DNA of 64,000 nt from Caldiserica bacterium UBA4770 (GTDB lineage Bacteria; Caldisericota; Caldisericia; Caldisericales; Caldisericaceae), in the NCBI GenBank assembly GCA_002403335.1, contig DHHO01000008.1, positions 99,781 to 163,780 of the forward strand. Direction: 5' to 3'. Each line of letters opens with the position of its first letter. Positions within the stretch are counted from its first letter, which is position 1. This document shows positions 1 through 8,484 of this stretch, piece by piece. The notes beneath the pieces are model-generated. The model saw only the letters and a list, made by a program, of their open reading frames with translations, was not told where the DNA came from and ran no database searches. Made by a program: the position numbers and the translations under genes.

Positions 1-2
1 AG

Positions 3-194
3 AAAGCCAAAAGATACGATACCATTTCATATACCGAATTTTTATCAAAGAATCTTAAGGCAATGGATGCAACAGCTGTTTCACTTTGTAGAGATTATAA
101 GGTACCTATCATACTTTTCTCTATAAAAGGAGAAAATAGCCTTTTAAAGGCCGTCCTTGAAGGAGATATTGGCACTACTATAAAAGGAGGTTGA
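3..194 (+). CDS. pyrH: UMP kinase, C-terminal part (runs off the left edge)
   Basis: The open frame enters from the window edge and stops at TGA 192-194, giving about 63 C-terminal residues. It contains the end of the amino-acid kinase fold: a YTEFL...MDATAVSLC helix, a VPIILF strand, and a typical tail ending in GDIGTTIKGG. UMP kinase phosphorylates UMP to UDP in the cytoplasm for pyrimidine nucleotide synthesis. The pyrH-frr-uppS order is the standard bacterial arrangement and supports the call. The stop lies 1 base before the frr start, and the last codons contain the frr Shine-Dalgarno sequence (AGGAGG at 185-190), so translation is probably coupled. Confidence 0.9.
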   Translation, partial: KAKRYDTISYTEFLSKNLKAMDATAVSLCRDYKVPIILFSIKGENSLLKAVLEGDIGTTIKGG

Positions 195-195
195 A

Positions 196-759
196 ATGGA
201 ACAGGAGAAAAAGCTGTATACTGAAGTTGAGGAACTTATGAGAAAAGCAGTTGAAGCTCTTGAGAGAGAGTATGAGAAGATAATGGCTTCTCATGTAACT
301 CCTACCTTACTGGACACGATAAAAGTAGATGCATATGGCACGACGATGCCATTGAAGCAAGTTGCTACAATAATAGCTCCTAAAGCAAGAGTTCTGGTGG
401 TTGAGCCATGGGATAAGACTCTTCTTAAAGAGGTCGAGAGAGCAATTCTCAGGGCAAATCTGGGTGTTACTCCTCTAAACGATGGGTCTACAATTACTCT
501 GCCATTTCCCAAACTTGACGAGGAGGAAAGAGAAAGGATAGTTAGCCAGGTAAAGAGAATGACAGAGGAATTCAGGGAGGAAATCAGAGCAATAAGAAGG
601 AATGCTATCGAAAAAATAAAAACAATGGAAAAAAATAAGGAAATATCCGAAGACGACAAATTTAGAATGCAAGATAAGGTCCAAGAACTAACAGAGAAAT
701 ACATAAAGACTATAAACGACCATCTGGAGAAAAAGGAGAAGGAGATCCTGGAGGGTTAA
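196..759 (+). CDS. frr: Ribosome recycling factor
   Basis: A 187-residue protein, the usual length for RRF (about 185). It releases ribosomes from mRNA after termination, together with EF-G. The charged long-helix regions at both ends (the three-helix bundle) and the central segment with VEPWDK and NDGSTITLPFP are characteristic. AGGAGG lies 5 bases before the ATG. The stop codon overlaps the next ATG by one base (TAATG at 757-761), so uppS is translationally coupled. Identification is certain from sequence. Confidence 0.97.
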   Translation: MEQEKKLYTEVEELMRKAVEALEREYEKIMASHVTPTLLDTIKVDAYGTTMPLKQVATIIAPKARVLVVEPWDKTLLKEVERAILRANLGVTPLNDGSTITLPFPKLDEEERERIVSQVKRMTEEFREEIRAIRRNAIEKIKTMEKNKEISEDDKFRMQDKVQELTEKYIKTINDHLEKKEKEILEG

Positions 760-1451
760 TGACTTCCACTAATTCTGTTCCTGCCCACGTGGGCATAATA
801 ATGGATGGGAACGGAAGGTGGGCAGAAAAGCGAGGCCTTACAAGAACAGAGGGGCACAGAGCAGGAGTCCGGGTTGTACATGAAATAACCCAGGCTTCTG
901 TTTCCTATGGTATTGGATATCTGACACTCTTTGCATTTTCCACGGAAAACTGGAAAAGGAGTTATGAGGAAGTGAATTTCCTTTTTAATCTCTTTGTCCA
1001 GACGATACAAGAATACCTTCCTCAGTTAAAGGAAAATTCAGTGAGACTTAACTTCATAGGAGATGTTTCCTCAATCCCTTTGTTTGTAAGAACAGCTCTT
1101 GCTCGCTCTGCCGAAGAAACACATAATGGCAACAAAATGGTGCTGAATGTTGCAATAAATTATGGAAGCAGAAATGAAATTGTTAATGCCGTTAGAACCA
1201 TTATTAAATTAGAGATAAAGGATATTAACGAAGAGTCATTTAAGAATTATTTGTATACTGCAGATCAGCCAGATCCTGACCTTATAATAAGGACAGGCGG
1301 AGAAAAGAGGTTGAGCAATTTCCTGCTCTACCAATCTATATATTCGGAGATATTTTTTACAGAAACCCTCTGGCCTGATTTTACATGTGAAGAGTATTAT
1401 AGCATTCTTGAGGAGTTCAGCCACCGCAAAAGAAGGTTTGGCGGTTTATAA
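759..1451 (+). CDS. uppS: Isoprenyl (undecaprenyl) diphosphate synthase
   Basis: A cis-prenyltransferase of 230 residues that extends farnesyl diphosphate with isopentenyl diphosphate to the lipid carrier for peptidoglycan and other surface glycans. The family signature HVGIIMDGNGRW is at residues 10-21, with catalytic Asp16. The FSTENWKR motif is near residue 61, and the RTGGEKRLSNFL segment near residue 178 binds the IPP diphosphate. It overlaps frr and dxr by one base each. It is slightly shorter than E. coli UppS (253 residues) but complete. The cdsA gene that often follows it in bacteria is absent. Confidence 0.96.
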   Translation: MTSTNSVPAHVGIIMDGNGRWAEKRGLTRTEGHRAGVRVVHEITQASVSYGIGYLTLFAFSTENWKRSYEEVNFLFNLFVQTIQEYLPQLKENSVRLNFIGDVSSIPLFVRTALARSAEETHNGNKMVLNVAINYGSRNEIVNAVRTIIKLEIKDINEESFKNYLYTADQPDPDLIIRTGGEKRLSNFLLYQSIYSEIFFTETLWPDFTCEEYYSILEEFSHRKRRFGGL

Positions 1452-2590
1452 TGAAAAAATTATTCATAGTAGGCTCCACAGGTCATCTCGGAAGGCAAGC
1501 ACTTGATGTTGTAGAAAAGCTTGGAAAAGATTTTAAAGTCGTAGGCATCACAGGTTTTCATAATCTAAATCTTCTCTATGAACAATTTACATTGTTTAAG
1601 CCACAATATGTAGGAGTATCTAAAGACATCTTCAGCGATATCAGAAATAAGCTCCAGGGAGCCGTGGTTTTTGAGCTGAGTGACCTAGATAGCTTAATTA
1701 TGGATGCATCCCCAGATCTTACTCTTTTTTTATCTTCAGGCATCACCTCCCTGAGTGCAATTTATAAGTTAATTTCTAATGGGTTTATGTGTGCAATTGC
1801 AAATAAGGAGGCAATTATTGCAGGGGCGGAGATCCTTTTCAATCAAGATACAAGAAGGTTTGTGATACCGGTAGATAGTGAGCCTTCTGGAATCTTCCAG
1901 TGTTTGATGGGGAGAGATAGTAGCTTTATAAGAGAACTTTTTATCACAGCCTCGGGAGGACCCTTTAGAGATAGAAAGCAATCAGAACTTGAAGATGTAA
2001 AGGTGGAGGATGCTCTTAAACACCCCTCCTGGAAAATGGGACGAAAGGTTACAATTGATTCTGCAACACTTGTGAACAAAGCATTTGAGGTAATTGAATC
2101 ACATTTTCTTTTCGACGTTCCCTACAGTCACATCAATGTTCTCCTTCACAGAGAAAGCATTGTGCATGCGCTGGTCGAATGTCAGGATGGTACGCTAAAT
2201 GCTGTGATGAGCATGCCCGATATGAGACTTCCAATTCAGTTTGCCATTACCTATCCTGAAAGAGTCAATACATCGCTTCCGCGTCTCAATCTTTCACAGA
2301 TAGGGGTACTTCACTTTGAAGATATCGATCCTGAGAGATTCCCATCTTTCTCAACTGCACTTGCTTTTGGCAGGCAAGGAGGAAGTTTTTTGCCTTATCT
2401 TGTTGGAATTGATGAGGTACTGGTAAATGCATTTCTTAAGGAGGAAATCAAATTTACAGATATTAATAGCATACTTATGTATACTCTAAGCAGTTTTGAT
2501 AAAACCGAGGTGAAAAGTATTGAGGATGTTGAAGAATTATATAATTCTGCTATAATTAAGGCTACACAAATTTTAAGGAGAAGATTATGA
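1451..2590 (+). CDS. dxr: 1-deoxy-D-xylulose 5-phosphate reductoisomerase
   Basis: The first committed enzyme of the MEP isoprenoid pathway, converting DXP to MEP with NADPH. It has 379 residues (E. coli 398). The NADPH-binding glycine motif GSTGHLG lies at residues 8-14; the family usually has GSTGSIG, so HL is a small deviation. ANKEAIIAG (115-125), the metal/substrate loop VDSEPSG (141-147), ASGGPFR near 167, and the HPSWKMG...TIDSATLVNKA block near 190-210 are all intact. The start overlaps the uppS stop and the stop overlaps the rseP start, so the gene is in the middle of a translationally coupled operon. Confidence 0.96.
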   Translation: MKKLFIVGSTGHLGRQALDVVEKLGKDFKVVGITGFHNLNLLYEQFTLFKPQYVGVSKDIFSDIRNKLQGAVVFELSDLDSLIMDASPDLTLFLSSGITSLSAIYKLISNGFMCAIANKEAIIAGAEILFNQDTRRFVIPVDSEPSGIFQCLMGRDSSFIRELFITASGGPFRDRKQSELEDVKVEDALKHPSWKMGRKVTIDSATLVNKAFEVIESHFLFDVPYSHINVLLHRESIVHALVECQDGTLNAVMSMPDMRLPIQFAITYPERVNTSLPRLNLSQIGVLHFEDIDPERFPSFSTALAFGRQGGSFLPYLVGIDEVLVNAFLKEEIKFTDINSILMYTLSSFDKTEVKSIEDVEELYNSAIIKATQILRRRL

Positions 2591-3609
2591 GTGTTTGGGC
2601 AATTATATTAGGCATTGTAATGATATGTGTCCTTGCAACGGTTCATGAGATAGGACATTTCCTTGGTGCAAGAATGTCCGGAATCCCAGTCGAAGAATTC
2701 AGTATTGGCTTTGGTCCACCTATCTTTAAGAAAGAGATCAACCACACACTCTATAAGCTATGCATGCTTCCAATCCTGGGATATACAAAGATTAAAGGAA
2801 TGGAAGGAGATTTTGATGCGCCTGATGGTTATTTTAAGAAGGGGGTCTGGCAAAAGTTCATCACAATTTTTTTAGGTCCATTTATGAACTTTGTATTAGC
2901 CATGGTCATATTTTCTATTCTATTCACCACATTTGGAAACCCCTTTGTTCCTACGACTACTATTTCTACTGTTATTACTGATAGCCCTGCCTATTATGCT
3001 GGTTTAAAAAGTGGAGATAAGATTATTGAAATCGACGGAGTAAAGATAGACGATTGGACTGATAGTATAAATGCGATACGCAATAGCAATGGAAAAACAT
3101 TACAAATTGTGGTTGAGAGGGAAGGGAAAGAGGTCGGTATCTATGTGCAACCCAAAAAGGATCAAGCAACCGGGGTTTACCAAATTGGCATTACTGCTTC
3201 GAGTGAGAAATACTCACCATTCAGAGCAATTTATGAAGGTGCAAAATGGACTGGCTCAATGCTTTACCAGATGCTGAAATCAATACCCATGCTCTTTACA
3301 AGAGAGGGACTTAACTCTATGATGGGTCCCATCGGAATTGTAGGTCTCACAGGAGAGGCAGCTGCAGGTGGGGTTGCAAGTGTAGTCTGGCTTGCAGGTT
3401 TAATTAGTATTGCTCTCGGTTTTACAAACCTTTTACCAATCCCTGCTCTTGATGGGGGATGGTTAATTCTCATAATCTGGGAGGCGATTACAAGAAAACC
3501 TATACCACCTGAGAAACAGGCCTCTGTGCAGGGAGCAGGATTTATCTTCCTTCTGGGTCTTATGGTATTTATTAGCTGGAGGGATATCTTAAGGCTTCTC
3601 GGAAGATGA
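2587..3609 (+). CDS. rseP: Site-2 intramembrane zinc metalloprotease, RseP family
   Basis: A 340-residue membrane protease of the RseP/RasP family, which cleaves membrane-anchored anti-sigma factors and remnant signal peptides inside the bilayer. The HEIGH zinc motif sits at residues 20-24 within the first membrane helix. One PDZ domain (about residues 115-190, with SPAYYAGLKSGDKI) follows the second helix. The third zinc ligand motif, NLLPIPALDGG, is near residue 281. Only one PDZ is visible; E. coli RseP has two. It overlaps dxr by 4 bases and ispG by 4 bases. No obvious anti-sigma factor substrate lies in the window. Confidence 0.93.
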   Translation: MSVWAIILGIVMICVLATVHEIGHFLGARMSGIPVEEFSIGFGPPIFKKEINHTLYKLCMLPILGYTKIKGMEGDFDAPDGYFKKGVWQKFITIFLGPFMNFVLAMVIFSILFTTFGNPFVPTTTISTVITDSPAYYAGLKSGDKIIEIDGVKIDDWTDSINAIRNSNGKTLQIVVEREGKEVGIYVQPKKDQATGVYQIGITASSEKYSPFRAIYEGAKWTGSMLYQMLKSIPMLFTREGLNSMMGPIGIVGLTGEAAAGGVASVVWLAGLISIALGFTNLLPIPALDGGWLILIIWEAITRKPIPPEKQASVQGAGFIFLLGLMVFISWRDILRLLGR

Positions 3610-4682
3610 GAAGGAAATCCAGAGAAACAAGGATTGGGGATATACTCATTGGAGGTTCGCATACTATTCCTGTTCAGTCGATGACAAAGACTGATACACA
3701 TAATGTATGGGAAACGATTTCGGAGATACACAGGCTTGAGGAAGCAGGATGTGAAATTGTAAGGATTGCCATTCCTGATATGGAAGCTGCCGAGTCAATT
3801 TCTAAAATAAAAAAGGAAGTCCACATACCCATTGTTTGTGACATACACTTCGATCCAAGACTTGCCATTGCCTCAATTGAGAAGGGTGCTGATAAAATCA
3901 GGCTAAACCCCTCAAATATAACTGAAGAGGGATGGATTAAAAAGATTGCTTCCCTCGCGAAGGAAAGAGGCATTCCAATAAGAGTTGGAGCAAATATTGG
4001 ATCTCTAAAACAAAAACCTAAAAGTGCTGTAGATGCCCTCGTGGATGGAGTATTGGAAGAGGTGAGGATCCTTGAAGGTGTCGGGTTTTCTAATATTGTG
4101 ATCTCAATAAAGTCGTCAGATGTACTCGTCACGATAAGTGCAAACGAGAAGATTGCTTCTCTTATCGAATACCCCATCCACCTTGGCATAACGGAAGCAG
4201 GAGTGAAAGATGACTCTCTCATTAAAAGTTCTCTGGGCATTGGCTATCTTTTGAGGGAGGGCATTGGAGATACAATCAGGTTTTCTATAACAGGGGATCC
4301 AGTTGAGGAAGTGAAGGCAGGATTCACACTCCTGAGGAGTCTTGGCCTTAGAAAGCGTGGTCTTGAAATTATTTCCTGTCCTACCTGTGGAAGGGCTGAG
4401 ATTGATATCCTGGGCCTCGTTAGAAAGACTCAGAGGGATTTTGGGAATGTTGTAGTTCCATTGAAGGTTGCAATTATGGGATGTGTGGTGAATGGCCCTG
4501 GCGAGGCACGAGATGCAGATATTGGGATTACGGGAGGAAATGGAGTCGGGGTTATTTTTAAAAAGGGAAAGGTTTTTAAAACAGTCAAAGAAAATTCCTT
4601 ATACAGAGTCTTTAAACACGAACTTCAGAAGCTCGTATCTAAAGAAGAGAAATCCCTAAATATTTCTGATTCTTTTAGATAG
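3606..4682 (+). CDS. ispG: 4-hydroxy-3-methylbut-2-enyl diphosphate synthase
   Basis: A 4Fe-4S enzyme of the MEP pathway that reductively converts MEcPP to HMBPP. It has 358 residues, the short bacterial form (TIM barrel plus iron-sulfur domain, no plant insertion). VQSMTKTDT near residue 24 is the family N-terminal motif. Cluster ligands are the two Cys of CPTCGR near residue 258 and the Cys of GCVVNGPGEARDADIG near residue 296. The start codon overlaps the rseP stop (ATGA). The 3' end overlaps the convergent nurA gene by 27 bp. It is the last gene of the pyrH-ispG operon in this window. Confidence 0.96.
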   Translation: MRRKSRETRIGDILIGGSHTIPVQSMTKTDTHNVWETISEIHRLEEAGCEIVRIAIPDMEAAESISKIKKEVHIPIVCDIHFDPRLAIASIEKGADKIRLNPSNITEEGWIKKIASLAKERGIPIRVGANIGSLKQKPKSAVDALVDGVLEEVRILEGVGFSNIVISIKSSDVLVTISANEKIASLIEYPIHLGITEAGVKDDSLIKSSLGIGYLLREGIGDTIRFSITGDPVEEVKAGFTLLRSLGLRKRGLEIISCPTCGRAEIDILGLVRKTQRDFGNVVVPLKVAIMGCVVNGPGEARDADIGITGGNGVGVIFKKGKVFKTVKENSLYRVFKHELQKLVSKEEKSLNISDSFR

Positions 4683-5780
4683 AGATTTTGCATTTCCATG
4701 AAAAGGTATACCCTTTTTTTGTAATAGATCGGAGAACATTTCTTCAATGAAGAGTTTTTCTGATTCTCTTATCACGGCCTGTTCATGCGCCTCCCTAAGC
4801 ACAACTGGGTATCCATGCCCCTTCTCTACCTGATTTAGTATAAGGGTACACACATTGGAAAGAGCTTTTTCAGTTCTTGCAATGAACTCCGGGATTTCAA
4901 CTCGAACAATTTCCTCTCCTGTATGAAGAAAGAAGAAATAAATATCAAATGGATAAAAGCTTAACACAGGAGCATTACTTTTGAATAGAGCGGATCTTTC
5001 ATGCTTTTTTAAAATTCTCGAAAAAATCTCAGTGTCAATGATCGAGGAGATAATCCTCTCGTCATATTGTACATCCTTCTGTAAAAGGTGGTACCTTATT
5101 GATCCCATAACATCTTTTGAATGAGTCCCACTGATGTAACCTGCAATAGGCACACCCGATTCAAAGGAAATGCCCATAAGATTCGTAAAATTATATAGGA
5201 ACCTTTTTTTAAATGCTTCACTTGTTTCCTTTACTTCCCACTGAATTAGTGTCCCATCGAATAATGATATTGAAGGAATTTTACCATTACAGTATGTTTT
5301 TATCAGTTCTCTTAATTTATTACTTTCTTGAAGTAACATCTTCGCAGTAAGCAATTCCCCCTTAACAAGAGTGGGTTTTTCCAGTTCTTCGTATAGATCT
5401 TGTTCTTCGTAATAGATTTTCGGCTCCGAATCAGCATAAACAAACGAGCTATCCCCATATTTTTCTACTATAAATCCTATGTTTATGACATAGTAAGGAA
5501 AATAAAAATCTTCATTAATGGGGATTTCAGAACCATCAGCAGCAAGTGCAATATATTCATTGTACTTAGTGTCTATTTCGAAGGTTTTAGACGGTGTCTC
5601 AAGAGGAGTCGCTATAAGATATGGAAATTTGGAAGCTTCAAGCCCTGCAAAATCCAAGGGGGTTGCTTCCTTTAATATATCTACAAGAAGATCGATGATC
5701 CTTCCCTTTGCGATGTATTCCCCATAATTTTTTTCTACAATCTTATCAGCTTCCTGCACAATACTTTCAATCTTTAACAT
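4656..5780 (-). CDS. nurA: DNA repair nuclease NurA domain protein
   Basis: A 374-residue protein with the NurA nuclease layout: first acidic motif in AADGSEI with Asp82, a second Asp in LFDGTLI near residue 171, and the C-terminal GHGYPVVLREAHEQAV segment near 318-334 holding the conserved His. NurA resects DNA double-strand ends as a dimer docked on the HerA translocase, best studied in archaea; a subset of thermophilic bacteria also carries it. No HerA gene is present in this window. The ATG at 5780 has no Shine-Dalgarno sequence and lies only 5 bases after a consensus -10 box, so its mRNA is probably leaderless. The 3' end overlaps ispG. Confidence 0.82.
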   Translation of the reverse strand: MLKIESIVQEADKIVEKNYGEYIAKGRIIDLLVDILKEATPLDFAGLEASKFPYLIATPLETPSKTFEIDTKYNEYIALAADGSEIPINEDFYFPYYVINIGFIVEKYGDSSFVYADSEPKIYYEEQDLYEELEKPTLVKGELLTAKMLLQESNKLRELIKTYCNGKIPSISLFDGTLIQWEVKETSEAFKKRFLYNFTNLMGISFESGVPIAGYISGTHSKDVMGSIRYHLLQKDVQYDERIISSIIDTEIFSRILKKHERSALFKSNAPVLSFYPFDIYFFFLHTGEEIVRVEIPEFIARTEKALSNVCTLILNQVEKGHGYPVVLREAHEQAVIRESEKLFIEEMFSDLLQKKGIPFHGNAKSLSKRIRNI

Positions 5781-5785
5781 AAAAA

Positions 5786-5813
5786 ATTATAGTAATCTTT
5801 TAAAAAAAGTTAA
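5786..5813 (-). promoter_or_regulatory. nurA promoter, probably leaderless
   Basis: On the minus strand there is TTAACT at 5813-5808, a 16-base spacer, and a perfect TATAAT at 5791-5786. The nurA ATG (5780-5778) begins 6 bases after the end of the -10 box. A start site about 7 bases downstream would fall at the ATG, leaving no room for a ribosome binding site, and none is seen. This is a prediction by eye. Confidence 0.6.
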
Positions 5814-5819
5814 AATTTA

Positions 5820-5833
5820 TATAATGTACTTAT
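5820..5833 (+). promoter_or_regulatory. -10 box of the DUF401 gene, probably leaderless
   Basis: A perfect TATAAT occupies 5820-5825 and the ATG is at 5834, 8 bases later, with no Shine-Dalgarno sequence between them. The -35 region is weak (TTTTAA at 5798-5803, 16-base spacer). It is divergent to the nurA promoter within the same 53-base gap. Confidence 0.55.
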
Positions 5834-7048
5834 ATGAGTGATTTCTTCATTATGTTGCTTTCTATGGTCCTCCTTGGAGTATTGATTTCCTTGAAAATCA
5901 ATATAGGATTTTCAATTTTTGTGGCTGCTATATTTCTTGCAATTCTTAAGAATATTGGTTTCGTGCCCATGCTTGTTACATTCGGTGAGACATTAATCTC
6001 TTCTGAGACACTTAATATGTTCGGAGTTGTTTTTCTTGTCAATTTATTTGTTAGTGTACTGAGAAGTTCTGGTTTTCTTGATGAAATTGTTTCAAGCTTC
6101 CAAAAGGTTTTTTCACCGAGGTTATTTGTACCAATGTTTGCATTTATCATTGGTGCCCTTCCCATGCCAGGTGGAGCCCTTGTGTCTGCACCTCTTGTGG
6201 AAGAAGGCTCAAAAACGTCGGAAATTTCATGTGAAGAAAAGGCTGTCGTAAATTATTGGTTCAGGCATATATGGGAACCAATTTCTCCCATATATATGGA
6301 AATACCACTTATGGCTACAATTGTGGGGGTAGAAATTCCATTCCTTGTATCTTTACAGTGGCCTTTGACACTGGGGATGATTATTTCAGGAATGTTGTTT
6401 TTAGTCCCAAGAATCAAGGTGAAGGATGATTTTAAAGTGCAGCAAGGTTTAAAGCTATATCTGGATGCATTAAAAAGTATATCGCCCATTCTCCTTGTGA
6501 TGGTCCTTGCCGTTGTATTCGGGATCAATGTTCTTATCTCCCTGCTCTTTGGGATAGCCCTTATCTTTGCGATAAAAAGATTAAACATTCTAAAGGTTTT
6601 TAAGGCCTTCGATCTCAAGGACCTATTCAAGATGCTATTCCTCATGTATGCAATTTTCCTTCTCAAAGGAATTGCTATAAATACGAATTTAATAAAAGGT
6701 GTTTATACAACCCTTATAGCAAGTAACATCACTCCTTTTCTTATTTTATTCTTTCTTCCATTTGTTGTTGGTGTAATGACAGGCATGTCAGCGGCCACAT
6801 TTGGTATATCTTATCCACTGCTTCTCCCCCTTATAAAGCCAGTAACAATCAATCCTTTGAACCTTTTTGTTGCATATTTAGGTGGATGGACAGGGATAAT
6901 GCTTACCCCTACACATCTTTGTTTATCCCTAAGCATAGATTATTTTAAGGCTAAGACAAGCAGAACATTTCAGTTACTTTTGAAGAATGTTGGTCTTGTG
7001 CTTTTCGTCGCTTTCCTTTGGACCCTCGTCTTGGGATTTGCAAAATAA
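5834..7048 (+). CDS. DUF401 family integral membrane protein (possible ion/carboxylate transporter)
   Basis: A 404-residue, highly hydrophobic protein with about ten membrane segments. It matches the general pattern of the DUF401 family, distant members of the ion-transporter/citrate permease group, with a conserved PMPGGALVSAPLVEEG loop near residue 112-127 and an MTGMSAATFGISYPLLLPL segment near 315. The transported substrate is unknown. It is transcribed alone, divergently from nurA, and ends 140 bases before the convergent tldE gene. The start is preferred because the ATG lies just behind a strong -10 box; there is no ribosome binding site. Confidence 0.7.
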   Translation: MSDFFIMLLSMVLLGVLISLKINIGFSIFVAAIFLAILKNIGFVPMLVTFGETLISSETLNMFGVVFLVNLFVSVLRSSGFLDEIVSSFQKVFSPRLFVPMFAFIIGALPMPGGALVSAPLVEEGSKTSEISCEEKAVVNYWFRHIWEPISPIYMEIPLMATIVGVEIPFLVSLQWPLTLGMIISGMLFLVPRIKVKDDFKVQQGLKLYLDALKSISPILLVMVLAVVFGINVLISLLFGIALIFAIKRLNILKVFKAFDLKDLFKMLFLMYAIFLLKGIAINTNLIKGVYTTLIASNITPFLILFFLPFVVGVMTGMSAATFGISYPLLLPLIKPVTINPLNLFVAYLGGWTGIMLTPTHLCLSLSIDYFKAKTSRTFQLLLKNVGLVLFVAFLWTLVLGFAK

Positions 7049-7188
7049 ACAAATTAAAGGTAAATTCCACCTTCACGAAGGTCAATTCTTTATCACCCTA
7101 TAATCACCTTAATTTCTGCGAAAATTATCTCATCTGTTTCTAAACAATAAACCCTTAAAAGGCAAACATCTATACATACCACACATCA

Positions 7189-8484
7189 TTATGATTTTGT
7201 GGCGATAGAAACATCAGGAATAAGAATATAAGGAGAAAGCAAGTAGTCAGTCCAGATAGTTTCCTGAGATACTAAAATATCTTTCAGAGCATCCATTATA
7301 TTAAGGCTTATCATTGCATCTTTTACCCTGCCTCTTATTTCTCCATTTTCAACAAGATAGCCCAATTCTATATTTCCTGTGACTTCTCCCCCATTCACAT
7401 TGCCCATCTGAACCCCCATTAAGCTTTCAATAATTATTCCATTTTTTACCTTCAATATGTCCTGTAGTGTCAGATTGCCATGTTCTATTGTAATATTTGC
7501 AAAGGAAGGAGCTGGAGGCGTTGAAAGATCTCTTGATGCATTTCCTGGTTTCAGGTTCAGTTTATTTGCTGAAAAGAGGTCTGTGAGGTAATTGACAGGT
7601 CTTCCCTGTAGAATGAGAGCCTTTCTCTCAGAAGGGATTCCCTCGTCATCAAAGGGTGTAGTGGCTATACCATAAGAAAGCAGAGGATCATTAATAATAG
7701 TAAGATTATTTGAAAAAGTCTGTTTGTTGAGTTTGTCTTTTAAAATTGAGGTTCCCTTTATAACATTTCTTGCATTCAAGGCAAATTGAAACGGAAGTAA
7801 AAGGTAAACAGCACTAAAAGGAGTAAAAATAACCGGATATCTACCTCTTTCTATCTTTACGTTCTTTTCTGCATCCTCAAAATTTTTCTTTATCTTTTCT
7901 CTCAATATTCCAATATCTAATAGATGTTTCGAGGTGCGGCCCATTTCACCAAATACCCACAGGATATTACCTTCCTCCGCATACACTCCTCCAATCTGAC
8001 TCAGTAGAATGCTCTTATTATAATTACAAGAGAAGCCTTCTGTAGTTAAAATCTTTTTGCTTATGATATGCTTACTCATAGAAAAGAAACCCTGCACCCC
8101 TTCTCTTAAGGAACGTAAAAAATCTATATTTTCCTTACCTGTATCTATAATTTCTTTTCTATCCAGGTTTACAATATCCTTGTCAAAGCAAATAGGAGCA
8201 GGAATATTAACAGGTCCCGCAAAATCAAAATTTACCTCTGGAGAAACGTTTGCATTTTCATAGGCACGCTCGACAGTTCCTACAATATCTTCACTGTCCG
8301 TTGTATAAGAAAAGCCGAGTTTATTATTTTTTTTAAGTCGTACAGCAACTCCCGACGTTTCACCCTCCTCAATATTTTTAAGCCTGTTGTTCTCGAAGTT
8401 CACAGAGAATTTATTAACTTTTACCTCCATTAACTCTCCAGAAAGGCACTTCTCTTTCATTATCTTCAGAAATTTTTCTTCCAT
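7189..8484 (-). CDS. pmbA: TldE/PmbA-type metalloprotease partner subunit
   Basis: A 431-residue member of the TldD/PmbA family. It has the family core (an N-terminal KVNKFSVNFENNRLKNIEEGE strand region and a C-terminal GNVNGGEVTGNIELGYLVENGEIRGRVKDAM stretch) but lacks the HExxxH zinc site present in its neighbour. This is typical of TldE, the inactive half of the TldD/TldE heterodimer, a cytoplasmic zinc protease that degrades unfolded peptides and, in some bacteria, matures peptide antibiotics. Its ATG overlaps the tldD stop (one shared base at 8484), so the two are coupled. No peptide-antibiotic gene is seen nearby, so general peptide degradation is more likely. Confidence 0.88.
   Translation of the reverse strand: MEEKFLKIMKEKCLSGELMEVKVNKFSVNFENNRLKNIEEGETSGVAVRLKKNNKLGFSYTTDSEDIVGTVERAYENANVSPEVNFDFAGPVNIPAPICFDKDIVNLDRKEIIDTGKENIDFLRSLREGVQGFFSMSKHIISKKILTTEGFSCNYNKSILLSQIGGVYAEEGNILWVFGEMGRTSKHLLDIGILREKIKKNFEDAEKNVKIERGRYPVIFTPFSAVYLLLPFQFALNARNVIKGTSILKDKLNKQTFSNNLTIINDPLLSYGIATTPFDDEGIPSERKALILQGRPVNYLTDLFSANKLNLKPGNASRDLSTPPAPSFANITIEHGNLTLQDILKVKNGIIIESLMGVQMGNVNGGEVTGNIELGYLVENGEIRGRVKDAMISLNIMDALKDILVSQETIWTDYLLSPYILIPDVSIATKS

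Noticed and set aside
7069..7082. ACCTTCACGAAGGT hairpin between DUF401 and tldE
   Set aside because: The loop is only two bases (or the stem four), with no U-tract; too weak to call a terminator.
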